A stretch of 64,000 nt of DNA, taken from assembly GCA_903970285.1 (NCBI GenBank), contig CAJCHN010000038.1:1-64000 (forward strand), read 5' to 3'. Numbering within the stretch: position 1 is the first letter of the stretch; every line of letters begins with the position of its first letter. Under the pieces are notes generated by a model. It did no database searches, was not told where the DNA came from, and saw only the letters and a program-made list of their open reading frames with translations. Positions 54,001 to 62,944 of the stretch are shown here, one piece after another. Source of the DNA: Rhodanobacteraceae bacterium. Its GTDB lineage: Bacteria > Acidobacteriota > Terriglobia > Terriglobales > Acidobacteriaceae. The position numbers and the translations under genes were made by a program.

Positions 54001-55441
54001 TCAAGAGGTGGAGCGGGCGGTATTGGGGCTTGAATCGCCCGGTATTACCGCGGCACTCGTCTTCGCATGTGACGAACTGGTTCCGAGACTGGAGCAAGCC
54101 AGCGATGAAATTGAGCATCTGCTTGACGCGCTTGAAGGGAAGTATGTTCCTGCCGGGCCGGCTGGCGCGCCAACTCGAGGTATGGCGCACGTTCTGCCAA
54201 CCGGACGTAACTTCTACGCCGTTGACCCGCGAGCGCTCCCGTCGCAGGCAGCCTGGAATGTGGGCCAGCAGCTTGCCCGCGAAGCTGTCGAACGCTTCCA
54301 CAAAGAAGAAGGGAAATACCCGGAGATGATGGGTCTCAGCGTCTGGGGGACCTCGCAGATGCGGACGCATGGCGACGACATCGCGCAGGCGTTCGCCCTG
54401 CTCGGGGTGCGGCCTGTTTGGAACCCACAATCGCGGCGTCTTGAGGGGGTTGAGGTCATCCCACTCGCGCAGCTTGGCCGCCCTCGGGTCGATGTGACCC
54501 TGCGGATCAGCGGTTTCTTCCGCGATGCTTTCCCCCACCTGATCGACACGTACGACCAGGCAATTTCAATGGTGGTCGAGCTGGATGAACCACTGGATCA
54601 GAACTTTGCACGCAAACACTATCTTGCCGAACTGGAGATGAAGAAAGATATACCGGCGCACGAAGCAGAAGCCCAGGCCCGCTATCGCATCTTCGGGTCA
54701 AAACCCGGCTCCTACGGCGCAGGGATTCTACCGCTCATTGAGTCAGGGAACTGGAAGGGGGATGACGACTTTGCGAGGGCTTTTCTCGCCTGGGGTGGAT
54801 ACGCCTATGGCAAAGGCGCAGACGGAGTCCATGCACAGCCGATCTTCGCTGAGCGCCTGAAGTCAATTGAGGTCGCTTTGCACAACCAGGACAACCGCGA
54901 GCACGACATCTTCGACTCTGACGACTACTTTCAATTTCAAGGTGGCATGATCGCGTCCATTCGTGCGCTCAGCGGGAATCAGCCCAAGGCTTACTTTGGT
55001 GATTCGTCTCGCCCCGAAGCGGCACAAGTCCGAGACTTGCGAGAGGAAGCGCTCCGTGTCTACCGATCGCGTGTAGTGAACCCAAAGTGGATCGAATCAA
55101 TCAAGCGTCACGGCTACAAGGGCGGCCTGGAGCTTGCGGCGACCGTCGATTACATCTTCGGCTTCGATGCCACAGCGCAGATCGCACCGGACTTTATCTA
55201 TGAAGGATTAGCGGAACACTATGCGCTCGACCCTGCGATGCGCGAGTTTCTTGGCGCCTCGAATCCCTGGGCTCTCAATTCCATCGCGGAGAGACTGCTT
55301 GATGCCGCACGGCGTGAACTCTGGGAGAATCCTGCGCCGAGCACGTTGGAAGCCTTGAGAGGCGTCTTGCTCGAAGCCGAGATGCAGCTTGAATCCCGGG
55401 GAGAACAATCTCCCGCGCGCTTGCGTGAGGCCGTCCGATGA
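51059..55441 (+). CDS. cobN: Thioredoxin-like ferredoxin fused to cobaltochelatase subunit CobN
   Basis: The 1460-residue protein has an N-terminal domain of about 120 residues with Cys29, 33-35, 70 and 74, a thioredoxin-like [2Fe-2S] ferredoxin pattern, followed by the full CobN/ChlH-type chelatase (for example [58 protein letters not shown]). CobN inserts cobalt into hydrogenobyrinic acid a,c-diamide using ATP and the AAA partner encoded next. The start is GTG at 51059. Fused ferredoxins are unusual for CobN; a CbiW-like redox role is inferred. Confidence 0.92.
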   Translation: [1460 protein letters not shown]

Positions 55442-57162
55442 GACCCGTCGCCTATCCCTTTTCCGCCATCGTAGGTCAGCCCGAGATGAAGCTTGCCCTG
55501 CTGCTGGCTGCTGTCGATTGGCGCCTTGGTGTTCTACTTCGCGGCGATAAAGGTTCAGGAAAGACTACTGCTGCGCGTGGACTTGCGGCACTCCTGCCGG
55601 CTCAAGCACCATTCATTAACTTGCCCATCGGGACGACCGAAGACCGCCTGCTCGGGGGGCTTCATCTTGAACGGACTTTGCAAGGTGACCCTGTCCTCAA
55701 GCCCGGACTGCTGTCCGAAGCAAACGGTGGGGTGTTGTATGTCGATGAGATCAATCTGCTCCCCGCGCATCTGGGGGATGCTCTGCTCGATGCAGCGGCG
55801 AGCGGAGTTCACGTGGTGGAGCGCGAAGGGATGAGCGCCATGCATCCGGCGGAGTTTGTGCTGCTTGGCAGTATGAACCCGGAAGAAGGCTCGCTGCGTC
55901 CTCAGCTTCTCGACCGCTTCGCGCTCTCCGTCATGGTTCATGCGCCGCTCGATCCCAAGGAACGTCAGGAAGTCATGCAGCGCAGAATCTCGTTCGAACG
56001 GGATCCGAAAGAGTTCACCTCGGAGTGGTCCGATACGCAGGAAGCCCTGCAGGCAAGGATCTCCGCCGCGAGGGATGGACTCCCTGCGATCACGTGTTCC
56101 GACGAACTCATGGCGCACATCAGCTCCGCAGTTTGTGCGCTCGGCATTCGGTCCATGAGAGCCGATCTCGCCGCCCTCCGCGCGGCCAATGCTTGTGCTT
56201 CCCTCAACGGCGACCCATGGGTGACCGTTCAGCATGTTGAGTCCGTGCTTCCTCTGGTACTGGATCATCGAACATCCGAACGCCGGCGCTCGGCGCTCCC
56301 TTCCAGCCATCAGCGACCGCCGCAATCGAACGTGGCGGAGTCAGAGACTGGGGCTGTCGGACAGCCTTCTACCAAGCCTGCAGAAGAGCAGATCTTTGCT
56401 CCACTAGCGTCCAAAGCTCCGTTCTTAGAAACCCTGCTGAGCGGGGATCTCGTCGGAGCGCGCGCGCAGGAGTCGATTTCAAAGTCGAGGCAGGTGACCG
56501 GGAGCCGGCAGTCAGATCTTCCGATCGAGCTCGACCTTCGCGCCACTCTGAGTCATGCACTGCGTGAGACGGGAGAACTGAAGCCGCGCCTTGAAGATCT
56601 TCATACACGCGTGCGCAAACCACGTGCAGGGACGCGCTTCCTCTTCGTAGTCGACTCCAGTGGGTCGCATGCAGCACAACAGCGGATGCGTCTTGTCAAA
56701 GGCGCCATATCGAGCCTGCTGACGCGCTCCTTCAAGCGTGATGATGAAGTCGCGATGATCGTCTTTCGTGGCACTTCGGCGAACGTCATTCTGGAGCCGA
56801 CCCAGATACTTTCCGACGCTCTCGCTACACTCGAATACCTCCCCACGGGAGGTCGTACGCCGCTGGCCGCTGCTCTCCGGCACGCGGAAAGCTATCTCAC
56901 TCCATCGACGCTCCTGGTGTTGCTATCTGATGGCCGTGCCAATATCGCTTCTGAAGGAGGAGACCCCTGGCAGGAGGCTCTTGTCGTCGCTCGGCGGATA
57001 AGTTGCAACGCAATGGTCGTCGATACAGAGATCGGTGAACAGCGCCTGGGCCAATGTGTGGAGCTTGCAGAGACGCTCGGCGCACGCTATGTCTCTCTTG
57101 AGAACCTAGGCGAGATGGAACATCTTTCGATTCACTCTGAACATGAGACACAGGGAGTTTAG
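55438..57162 (+). CDS. ChlI-ChlD-type chelatase ATPase subunit for cobaltochelatase
   Basis: The 574-residue protein has an AAA+ domain (Walker A GDKGSGKT at 37-44, Walker B VLYVDEINLL near 100), a variable linker at about 280-370, and a VWA domain with MIDAS DSSGS near residue 405. It is of the fused magnesium-chelatase I/D type rather than the CobS/CobT pair. Coupled to cobN by ATGA, it most likely powers cobalt insertion by CobN. No CobS or CobT-chelatase genes are visible. Confidence 0.9.
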   Translation: MRPVAYPFSAIVGQPEMKLALLLAAVDWRLGVLLRGDKGSGKTTAARGLAALLPAQAPFINLPIGTTEDRLLGGLHLERTLQGDPVLKPGLLSEANGGVLYVDEINLLPAHLGDALLDAAASGVHVVEREGMSAMHPAEFVLLGSMNPEEGSLRPQLLDRFALSVMVHAPLDPKERQEVMQRRISFERDPKEFTSEWSDTQEALQARISAARDGLPAITCSDELMAHISSAVCALGIRSMRADLAALRAANACASLNGDPWVTVQHVESVLPLVLDHRTSERRRSALPSSHQRPPQSNVAESETGAVGQPSTKPAEEQIFAPLASKAPFLETLLSGDLVGARAQESISKSRQVTGSRQSDLPIELDLRATLSHALRETGELKPRLEDLHTRVRKPRAGTRFLFVVDSSGSHAAQQRMRLVKGAISSLLTRSFKRDDEVAMIVFRGTSANVILEPTQILSDALATLEYLPTGGRTPLAAALRHAESYLTPSTLLVLLSDGRANIASEGGDPWQEALVVARRISCNAMVVDTEIGEQRLGQCVELAETLGARYVSLENLGEMEHLSIHSEHETQGV

Positions 57163-57709
57163 CTTGCAACAGGCTCTAGGCACTTCGATCGTCCTCATAC
57201 TAGGCGGAGTTCGCAGCGGAAAGAGCCGCTACGCACAGCAGCTGGCAGAGAACTCTGCGCGAGTGAAATTTGTTGCCACCGCAGAGGGCCGTGACGATGA
57301 AGAGATGCGCCGCAAGATTGAACGTCACCGCGCAGATCGTCCGGCTCACTGGATAACGGTCGAAGAGCCACTCGCATTGAGCGATGTCATCAACGCAAGC
57401 GAAGACGACTGCGATGCCATCCTCATCGATTGTCTTACCCTGTTCGGCGCAAATTTGATGGAGCGTCATAGGGCTGACGAGAATCGACTCCAAGCCGACG
57501 TCGAAGAGCTCTGTCTCACATTGCGCGCCTCCTCTCGTAGGGTCATCCTTGTCTCGAACGAGGTGGGCAGCGGCGTTGTGCCGGCTTACCAACTCGGTCG
57601 CCGCTTTCGCGATGTTGTCGGTGAAATCAACCAGCGAGTCGCAGTGGTAGCCGATACGGTGCTTCTAATGGTCGCGGGCCTACCGCTATGTCTCAAAGGT
57701 GGTCACTGA
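57143..57709 (+). CDS. cobU: Adenosylcobinamide kinase / guanylyltransferase
   Basis: The 188-residue protein has the P-loop ILGGVRSGKSRYAQQLA and ATAEGRDDEEM, both typical of CobU/CobP, plus ILVSNEVGSGVVP and RFRDVVGEINQRVA. It phosphorylates adenosylcobinamide and attaches GMP. The ATG at 57143 lies inside the previous gene; a TTG at 57164 has GGGAG seven bases upstream and could be the real start (181 residues). The stop overlaps cobB (TGATG). Confidence 0.9.
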   Translation: MRHREFSLQQALGTSIVLILGGVRSGKSRYAQQLAENSARVKFVATAEGRDDEEMRRKIERHRADRPAHWITVEEPLALSDVINASEDDCDAILIDCLTLFGANLMERHRADENRLQADVEELCLTLRASSRRVILVSNEVGSGVVPAYQLGRRFRDVVGEINQRVAVVADTVLLMVAGLPLCLKGGH

Positions 57710-59100
57710 TGACAGGATTTCTCATTGCTGGAACCTCGAGTGGCGTGGGCAAGACCACAGTCAGCCTTGCCGTCATAGCAGCTCTACGCCGTCGAGGTCT
57801 GAGAATCCAGCCATTTAAGGGTGGGCCGGACTTCCTGGACACAGGCCATCACACCCGCATCGCGGGACGCGCGAGTCGCAATCTTGATAGCTGGATGCTC
57901 TCTGCCGATGCGAACCGCGACGTTGTGCGTCATGCATCCCATGATTCGGATGTGCTTCTGGTCGAAGGCATGATGGGACTCTTCGACGGCAAAGACGGTC
58001 AGACGGAAGCGGGAAGCAGCGCAGAGATCGCAAAGCTTCTGGAGCTTCCCATCATCCTGGTTCTGGACGCCAGCAAGACCGCTCGCAGCATCGCAGCGGT
58101 TGTGCTCGGCTTCGAGCTCTTCGATCCGGAACTTAGACTAGCCGGACTCATCCTGAATCGAGTGGCCAGTGAACGGCATTTCCGGATGCTAGAGGCGGCG
58201 ATCAAGTCTTCCTGCAAGACGCCGGTGCTCGGATGGCTGCCACGCTCCGTCAGGATCACCATTCCCGAGAGACATCTCGGTCTGCAGACTGCAGAAGAGA
58301 GCGAAACCGGTGCTGATCTGGACGAACTCATCCGTACCTTCGCGCAGCTTGCTGAGCAGCACATCGACCTTTCTCGTCTTCTCGATCTCGAGTGTGGACT
58401 GAATCTTGCTGATAAATCTTCGCAATTGCGCGAAGAACTCAAGGATGGTGTTCGCATCGGGATTGCCCGAGACCGAGCCTTCTCCTTCTACTACGAGGAT
58501 AATCTTGACCTTTTGCAGGAAAACGGCGCAACGCTAATCCCGTTCAGCCCGATCCATGATTCGGCTCTTCCATCAGGGCTTGATGCTCTGTATTTGGGAG
58601 GAGGATACCCAGAGCTTCACGGTGCCGCGATCAGCCGTAACGCGAGCATGCACTCATCAATTCGCGAGTTCGCCGCGTCGGGTAAGCCGGTCTACGCTGA
58701 ATGCGGAGGGATGATCTTTCTCGCGCAGCAACTCAAGACGCTCGATGGTCTCACTTATCCGATGGCCGGAGTGTTGCCTCTCGAGGTCGAAATGACAGGG
58801 AAGCTTGTTGGCTTCGGATATGTCACCCTGGAACTTACTCAGGACTGCCTACTCGGACGGGCAGGCACAAGCATTCGCGGACACAGCTTTCATTATTCAC
58901 GCATCAGCGCGCAGTCTGAGATTTCGACCAATTACCGCGTCGAATACTCACTATCGGGTCGAGTTGAAGACGAAGGCTACTCAGTCTCCAACGTGCTTGC
59001 CAGCTATGTCCACCTGCACTTCCGAACTCAGCCCGCCATAGCCCAAAACTTTGTCGATGCGGCAATCGTGAGCCGCGACTCGTGCGGGGTGACTCAATGA
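57709..59100 (+). CDS. cobB: Hydrogenobyrinic/cobyrinic acid a,c-diamide synthase CobB
   Basis: The 463-residue glutamine amidotransferase amidates the a- and c-side chains. It has an N-terminal dethiobiotin-synthetase-like P-loop (GTSSGVGKTT) with FKGGPDFLDT and VEGMMGLFDG, and a C-terminal GATase with the catalytic Cys in YAECGGM and a final His in ASYVHLHF. In this aerobic pathway the expected substrate is hydrogenobyrinic acid. The ATG at 57709 overlaps the cobU stop by one base. Confidence 0.93.
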   Translation: MTGFLIAGTSSGVGKTTVSLAVIAALRRRGLRIQPFKGGPDFLDTGHHTRIAGRASRNLDSWMLSADANRDVVRHASHDSDVLLVEGMMGLFDGKDGQTEAGSSAEIAKLLELPIILVLDASKTARSIAAVVLGFELFDPELRLAGLILNRVASERHFRMLEAAIKSSCKTPVLGWLPRSVRITIPERHLGLQTAEESETGADLDELIRTFAQLAEQHIDLSRLLDLECGLNLADKSSQLREELKDGVRIGIARDRAFSFYYEDNLDLLQENGATLIPFSPIHDSALPSGLDALYLGGGYPELHGAAISRNASMHSSIREFAASGKPVYAECGGMIFLAQQLKTLDGLTYPMAGVLPLEVEMTGKLVGFGYVTLELTQDCLLGRAGTSIRGHSFHYSRISAQSEISTNYRVEYSLSGRVEDEGYSVSNVLASYVHLHFRTQPAIAQNFVDAAIVSRDSCGVTQ

Positions 59101-60176
59101 CGCCCCTCAGCGAGAGCGTCGTGCTTGATATCACATACGGGATTGAGGCTCCGGATGAGCTCTGGCGTGCTCGGGCAAGAACGCATCTGGATACACTTAC
59201 AAAGCCTCTCGGCAGCCTGGGCCATCTCGAGGACTTGGTTTCCCAACTGGCCGCGATTTGCCGTGCCAATCCTGTTGTGCCTCTGAGCAAAGCCGTGTAT
59301 GTGTTTGCTGCCGATCACGGCATCACCGTCGAAGGAGTCAGTGCATATCCAAGTGCCGTGACTCTTCAGATGGTGCTCAACTTCCTATCGGGCGGTGCGG
59401 CCATCAGTGTCCTCGCACGCTTGCACGGTGTCGCGCTTCATGTAGTCGATATGGGAGTCGACACGGACTTTCAAGACGTGGCAGGGCTGCACCACCGCAA
59501 GGTACGCAGAGGGACGCGCAACATGCTCCGCGAACCTGCCATGACCGACGGGGAGCTTGCGCAAGCGATACGAGCAGGCGCGGAGCTTGCGCACGAAGCC
59601 GTCGCTGTAGGGCATACAGTTCTGGCGGTCGGCGAAATGGGCATCGGCAATACGACTGCTGCGAGTGCCATCACCTGCGCCCTGACTGGGGCGTCCGCGC
59701 TACATGCAACTGGACGGGGAACTGGTCTCGATGGTCAGGCCCATAAACGCAAAAGATGCGTGGTGGATGCGATCATCAACAAACACTTCACACAACTCCC
59801 GGTACAAAGCCCTCTCGATGTCCTCCGCTGTGTTGGCGGCCTTGAGATTGCGGCGATGACCGGCATGATCCTCGCGGCGGCTCGAAGTCGCACCGCCGTT
59901 ATGATCGATGGATTCATCTCAACCGCCGCCGCGTCTCTTGCGGTCGCAATGGAACCTCGAACCTGCGGCTATCTCATGGCAGGTCACCGCTCGAAAGAGC
60001 CTGGTCATCGCCTTCTTCTTGAGCATCTCGGACTGAATCCGATCCTAGATCTGGAGATGCGCCTCGGGGAAGGAAGTGGCGCCGTGCTGGCGATGCCGAT
60101 TCTGGAATCGACCGTTGCGCTCTATACGCAAATGGCTACCTTCACCTCGGCAGGTGTCAGCGAGGCTTCTGTATGA
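59097..60176 (+). CDS. cobT: Nicotinate-nucleotide-dimethylbenzimidazole phosphoribosyltransferase
   Basis: The 359-residue enzyme makes alpha-ribazole phosphate from dimethylbenzimidazole. Marks: LTKPLGSLGHLEDL, FAADHGITVEGVSAYPSAVT, FLSGGAAISVLA, GEMGIGNTTAASAI and the catalytic Glu in RLGEGSGAVLA. The ATG at 59097 overlaps the cobB stop (ATGA); a slightly longer frame upstream is not needed. bluB further down supplies its base. Confidence 0.94.
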   Translation: MTPLSESVVLDITYGIEAPDELWRARARTHLDTLTKPLGSLGHLEDLVSQLAAICRANPVVPLSKAVYVFAADHGITVEGVSAYPSAVTLQMVLNFLSGGAAISVLARLHGVALHVVDMGVDTDFQDVAGLHHRKVRRGTRNMLREPAMTDGELAQAIRAGAELAHEAVAVGHTVLAVGEMGIGNTTAASAITCALTGASALHATGRGTGLDGQAHKRKRCVVDAIINKHFTQLPVQSPLDVLRCVGGLEIAAMTGMILAAARSRTAVMIDGFISTAAASLAVAMEPRTCGYLMAGHRSKEPGHRLLLEHLGLNPILDLEMRLGEGSGAVLAMPILESTVALYTQMATFTSAGVSEASV

Positions 60177-60952
60177 GCGCAGTCAAATACATACGCGGCG
60201 TGGCGTTAGATTTTCTGGTTGCGATCCAATTTCTGACCCGCTTTCCGGTACCTGATCTGCCGTACGACACATGCTCGCTTTCGCGTGCCGTCAAGTTCTT
60301 TCCGCTTGTTGGTCTGCTGATCGGGAGTGCTGCTTCGTTGGTTCATCTATTGCTCGCGCCGCACTTTTCCAGATTAGTGACCGCCCTTCTCGTCATCGCG
60401 TTCTTGGTGTCAACGACAGGTTGTCTCCACGAAGATGGTCTAGCCGATGCGGCTGACGGCTTCGGCGGTGGTACAAGCCGGGAACGTATCCTTCTCATCC
60501 TCAAAGACAGTCGGATCGGCAGCTATGGGGGCGCAGCTCTTTCACTCAGCCTGCTTGCCCGCGTCTGTCTGCTCGCGGCGCTCCCGTTGCCTCTTGTTCC
60601 CCAGTACCTCATCGCGAGCCATGTACTCTGCCGCTGGACAACTCTCCCTTTGAGCTATTACTTGGCGCCAGCTCGTCATCAAAGTCAAGAGGGTAGAAAT
60701 GGCCAAGGCGCTCGCATTGCCCGGCTCACAACACGCGGAGCACTGGTTGTCGGCTCAGGCTGCACCCTCGCCATCTGTATTTTGGTCCTGCGAACCCACG
60801 CACTCGCTGCAATCGGCGCAACCGTTCTCGTGACTCTGATCACCGCGATCTACTACCAACGCAAACTTGATGGTTTGACGGGCGACTGCTTTGGTGCCAC
60901 AAATCAGCTTGCGGAGATTGCCGTCTATCTCACCGGGGCATGGGTTTTATGA
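60173..60952 (+). CDS. cobS: Adenosylcobinamide-GDP ribazoletransferase CobS
   Basis: The 259-residue integral membrane enzyme joins alpha-ribazole to adenosylcobinamide-GDP. It has FLTRFPVP near the start, HEDGLADAADGFGGGTSRERILLILKDSRIGSYG with the conserved Asp-rich motif, and GDCFGATNQLAE near the end, plus about six membrane helices. It overlaps cobT and cobC by ATGA. Confidence 0.93.
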   Translation: MSAVKYIRGVALDFLVAIQFLTRFPVPDLPYDTCSLSRAVKFFPLVGLLIGSAASLVHLLLAPHFSRLVTALLVIAFLVSTTGCLHEDGLADAADGFGGGTSRERILLILKDSRIGSYGGAALSLSLLARVCLLAALPLPLVPQYLIASHVLCRWTTLPLSYYLAPARHQSQEGRNGQGARIARLTTRGALVVGSGCTLAICILVLRTHALAAIGATVLVTLITAIYYQRKLDGLTGDCFGATNQLAEIAVYLTGAWVL

Positions 60953-61536
60953 AAGAGATCCTCTTCATACGCCACGCCGAAACCGATATGGCAAAGACTT
61001 TCTGCGGCCACTCCGACCCGCCCGTAAACCAAGTAGGTTATACGCAGATCGAACGTCTGGTCATGTCAATGCAAGGGACGCCGATTTCAGCAATTTTCAC
61101 GAGCGATCTCCAGCGTGCATCAAGAACGGCAGCGACCCTTGCTCGCTCCCTCTCTGTTCGCTTGACCACACGCACGGCTTTGCGTGAGATAAACTTCGGC
61201 GTTTGGGAAGGTCTCACCTGGAAGCAGGTTGAGACGCTAAACCCAGCTCTCGCCACTCGATGGATCGATGCTTTTCCGCACTGTACCCCTCCACTCGGCG
61301 AGTCCTTCGAATCGTTCGAAGCAAGGATCATGGGCGAGGTGAGCTACCTGCTCGAACAACCAGACGGCTGTCTGACCGCAGTCGTTACACACGCAGGAGT
61401 CATGCGCGTCGTCCTGCGAAATCTCTGCGGCATCGACGAAAAAGCGGCATGGGCGATCACGACGCCTTACTGTTGCGCTTTCAAGTACGTTCCGGATGCT
61501 CATGACGGGATGTTCCTGCGGGAGGTGCTCGGATGA
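60949..61536 (+). CDS. cobC: Alpha-ribazole phosphatase CobC
   Basis: The 195-residue histidine phosphatase has the normal motif FIRHAETD, later RASRTAATLA, EINFGVWEGLTW and the second His in VVTHAGVMRVVL. It removes the phosphate of alpha-ribazole phosphate (or of adenosylcobalamin phosphate). The ATG at 60949 overlaps the cobS stop. This complete active-site set contrasts with the variant phosphatase at 49014-49616. Confidence 0.9.
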   Translation: MKEILFIRHAETDMAKTFCGHSDPPVNQVGYTQIERLVMSMQGTPISAIFTSDLQRASRTAATLARSLSVRLTTRTALREINFGVWEGLTWKQVETLNPALATRWIDAFPHCTPPLGESFESFEARIMGEVSYLLEQPDGCLTAVVTHAGVMRVVLRNLCGIDEKAAWAITTPYCCAFKYVPDAHDGMFLREVLG

Positions 61537-62372
61537 CAAATCGCCTCGTTGACGCGATCCACACAATAGAGCTCGCCGCATGGAACTTTGACTCTTACGA
61601 ATTTCGCCCAGAGTCTCTGACCCTCAAAATAGCTCGCGATGCGTGCAAGCGTGTTCTTCGCCGTCCGCTGGATTTCTCATTGACCGCAATCTGCGAAGAG
61701 CATACCCAACTCATTCTTCAGGTCCTCGATCTTCAAAGGGATCGCCCTGATCTGCATGCGGAGATGCTCGGCCTTGAGTGGTCAATGGCCGTGGTGGATC
61801 TTCGGCGCCTTCTCGCGTTTCAGCGTCGACTTTCATTTAGCGCGTCGCTGCCAGCTATGAAAGTGCCCGCGCAGGAAGATTGGAACGGCCTCTTCGATAT
61901 CGCCTTTGCGCCTTCACGTTCCGTCGCCTATGACCTAGTCCACGATGAACTCAACAGGACTCTCACGCTGCAGTCAACAAATCCCAATGTGCACCTTCGT
62001 GTAACCCGCAATCCCTCAGCGCCGGTTATCGTTCACGCGGGCAGCCCCTTCTTCGAAGTTGCAGAGTACGCGGGACGCTGGTTTCTTCGCGATGGGTATC
62101 ACCGAGCCTACAACCTGTTACGCGCCAGCGTCTTCCACCTTCCGGCCGTGATCGTCCACGCCCGAACCCTATCAGAGCTCGGCGCCGTGCTCCCCCGGTT
62201 TTTCTCCGAAGACATTCTTCTTTCTGACAATCCTCCTTTCGTCAGCGACTTCCTCGACGAAGCACTGACGATTCAATACGATCGGCCGCAGACGATCAAA
62301 ACGCTCCGTATCGTCATGGAAGAGAGCATCGCACCCAGATCTTGTAACACGCATTCAGGAGAACAAGCATGA
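61533..62372 (+). CDS. Unknown protein with ParB/Srx-like motif inside the cobalamin operon
   Basis: I do not recognise this 279-residue protein. Its only suggestive motif is RWFLRDGYHRAYNLLRASVFHL (centred on residue 187), which looks like the DGxHR loop of ParB/sulfiredoxin-fold proteins; the N-terminal 120 residues are helical and acidic-basic mixed. There is no signal peptide or membrane helix. It is ATGA-coupled on both sides, to cobC and to the adenosyltransferase, so it is transcribed and translated with the B12 genes. A role in cobalamin synthesis or its control is inference. Confidence 0.75.
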   Translation: MTNRLVDAIHTIELAAWNFDSYEFRPESLTLKIARDACKRVLRRPLDFSLTAICEEHTQLILQVLDLQRDRPDLHAEMLGLEWSMAVVDLRRLLAFQRRLSFSASLPAMKVPAQEDWNGLFDIAFAPSRSVAYDLVHDELNRTLTLQSTNPNVHLRVTRNPSAPVIVHAGSPFFEVAEYAGRWFLRDGYHRAYNLLRASVFHLPAVIVHARTLSELGAVLPRFFSEDILLSDNPPFVSDFLDEALTIQYDRPQTIKTLRIVMEESIAPRSCNTHSGEQA

Positions 62373-62944
62373 GCATTTCAACCACACGCGGCGATGGTGG
62401 TCAGACTGGACTCGCAGGCGGCATCCGCGTATCTAAGGCGGACCTTCGCGTCGAATCCTACGGCACGGTAGACGAACTCAACACCTTTCTCGGACTGGCG
62501 CGCAGCAGCTGTCAAGATCCCCAGATTACAGATTGGACAGAGACAATTCAACGCACACTGTTCCGTCTCGGATCCGCACTCGCCACTCCTCCTGAAAGCA
62601 AGAAGCAGCCGCCGGTTATCACTGCCGAAGACGTCGCCATGCTCACTGATCTCGTCCATCGGATGGAAGCCATCGAAGGCATCCTCTCGGATTGGTCGTT
62701 GCCCGGAGCGCATCCGGAGTCGGCTGCGTTTGAGGTGGCACGCACCGTCTGCCGGCGCGCCGAACGTAACGTAATACGATTCGTCGAAAGCGGCGGCGTC
62801 GTCAAACCCGAGATTATTGCCTATCTCAATCGGCTCTCCGATGTCATCTGGCTCTTTGGGCGTCTCATCGAATTCAATGCAGGGGTAGACGCAAGGCTTC
62901 GTGATGATACAAAGATCGGTCCGAAATGGTCGAGGGCATGGTAG
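62369..62944 (+). CDS. ATP:cob(I)alamin adenosyltransferase, PduO type
   Basis: The 191-residue protein has the family pattern TRGDGGQTGLAGGIRVSKADLRVESYGTVDELN, and later ARTVCRRAERNV and YLNRLSDVIWLFGRL, typical of PduO/MMAB. It attaches the adenosyl group to reduced cobalt. A CobA/CobO type enzyme is not seen in the window. The ATG overlaps the preceding stop (ATGA). Confidence 0.93.
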   Translation: MSISTTRGDGGQTGLAGGIRVSKADLRVESYGTVDELNTFLGLARSSCQDPQITDWTETIQRTLFRLGSALATPPESKKQPPVITAEDVAMLTDLVHRMEAIEGILSDWSLPGAHPESAAFEVARTVCRRAERNVIRFVESGGVVKPEIIAYLNRLSDVIWLFGRLIEFNAGVDARLRDDTKIGPKWSRAW

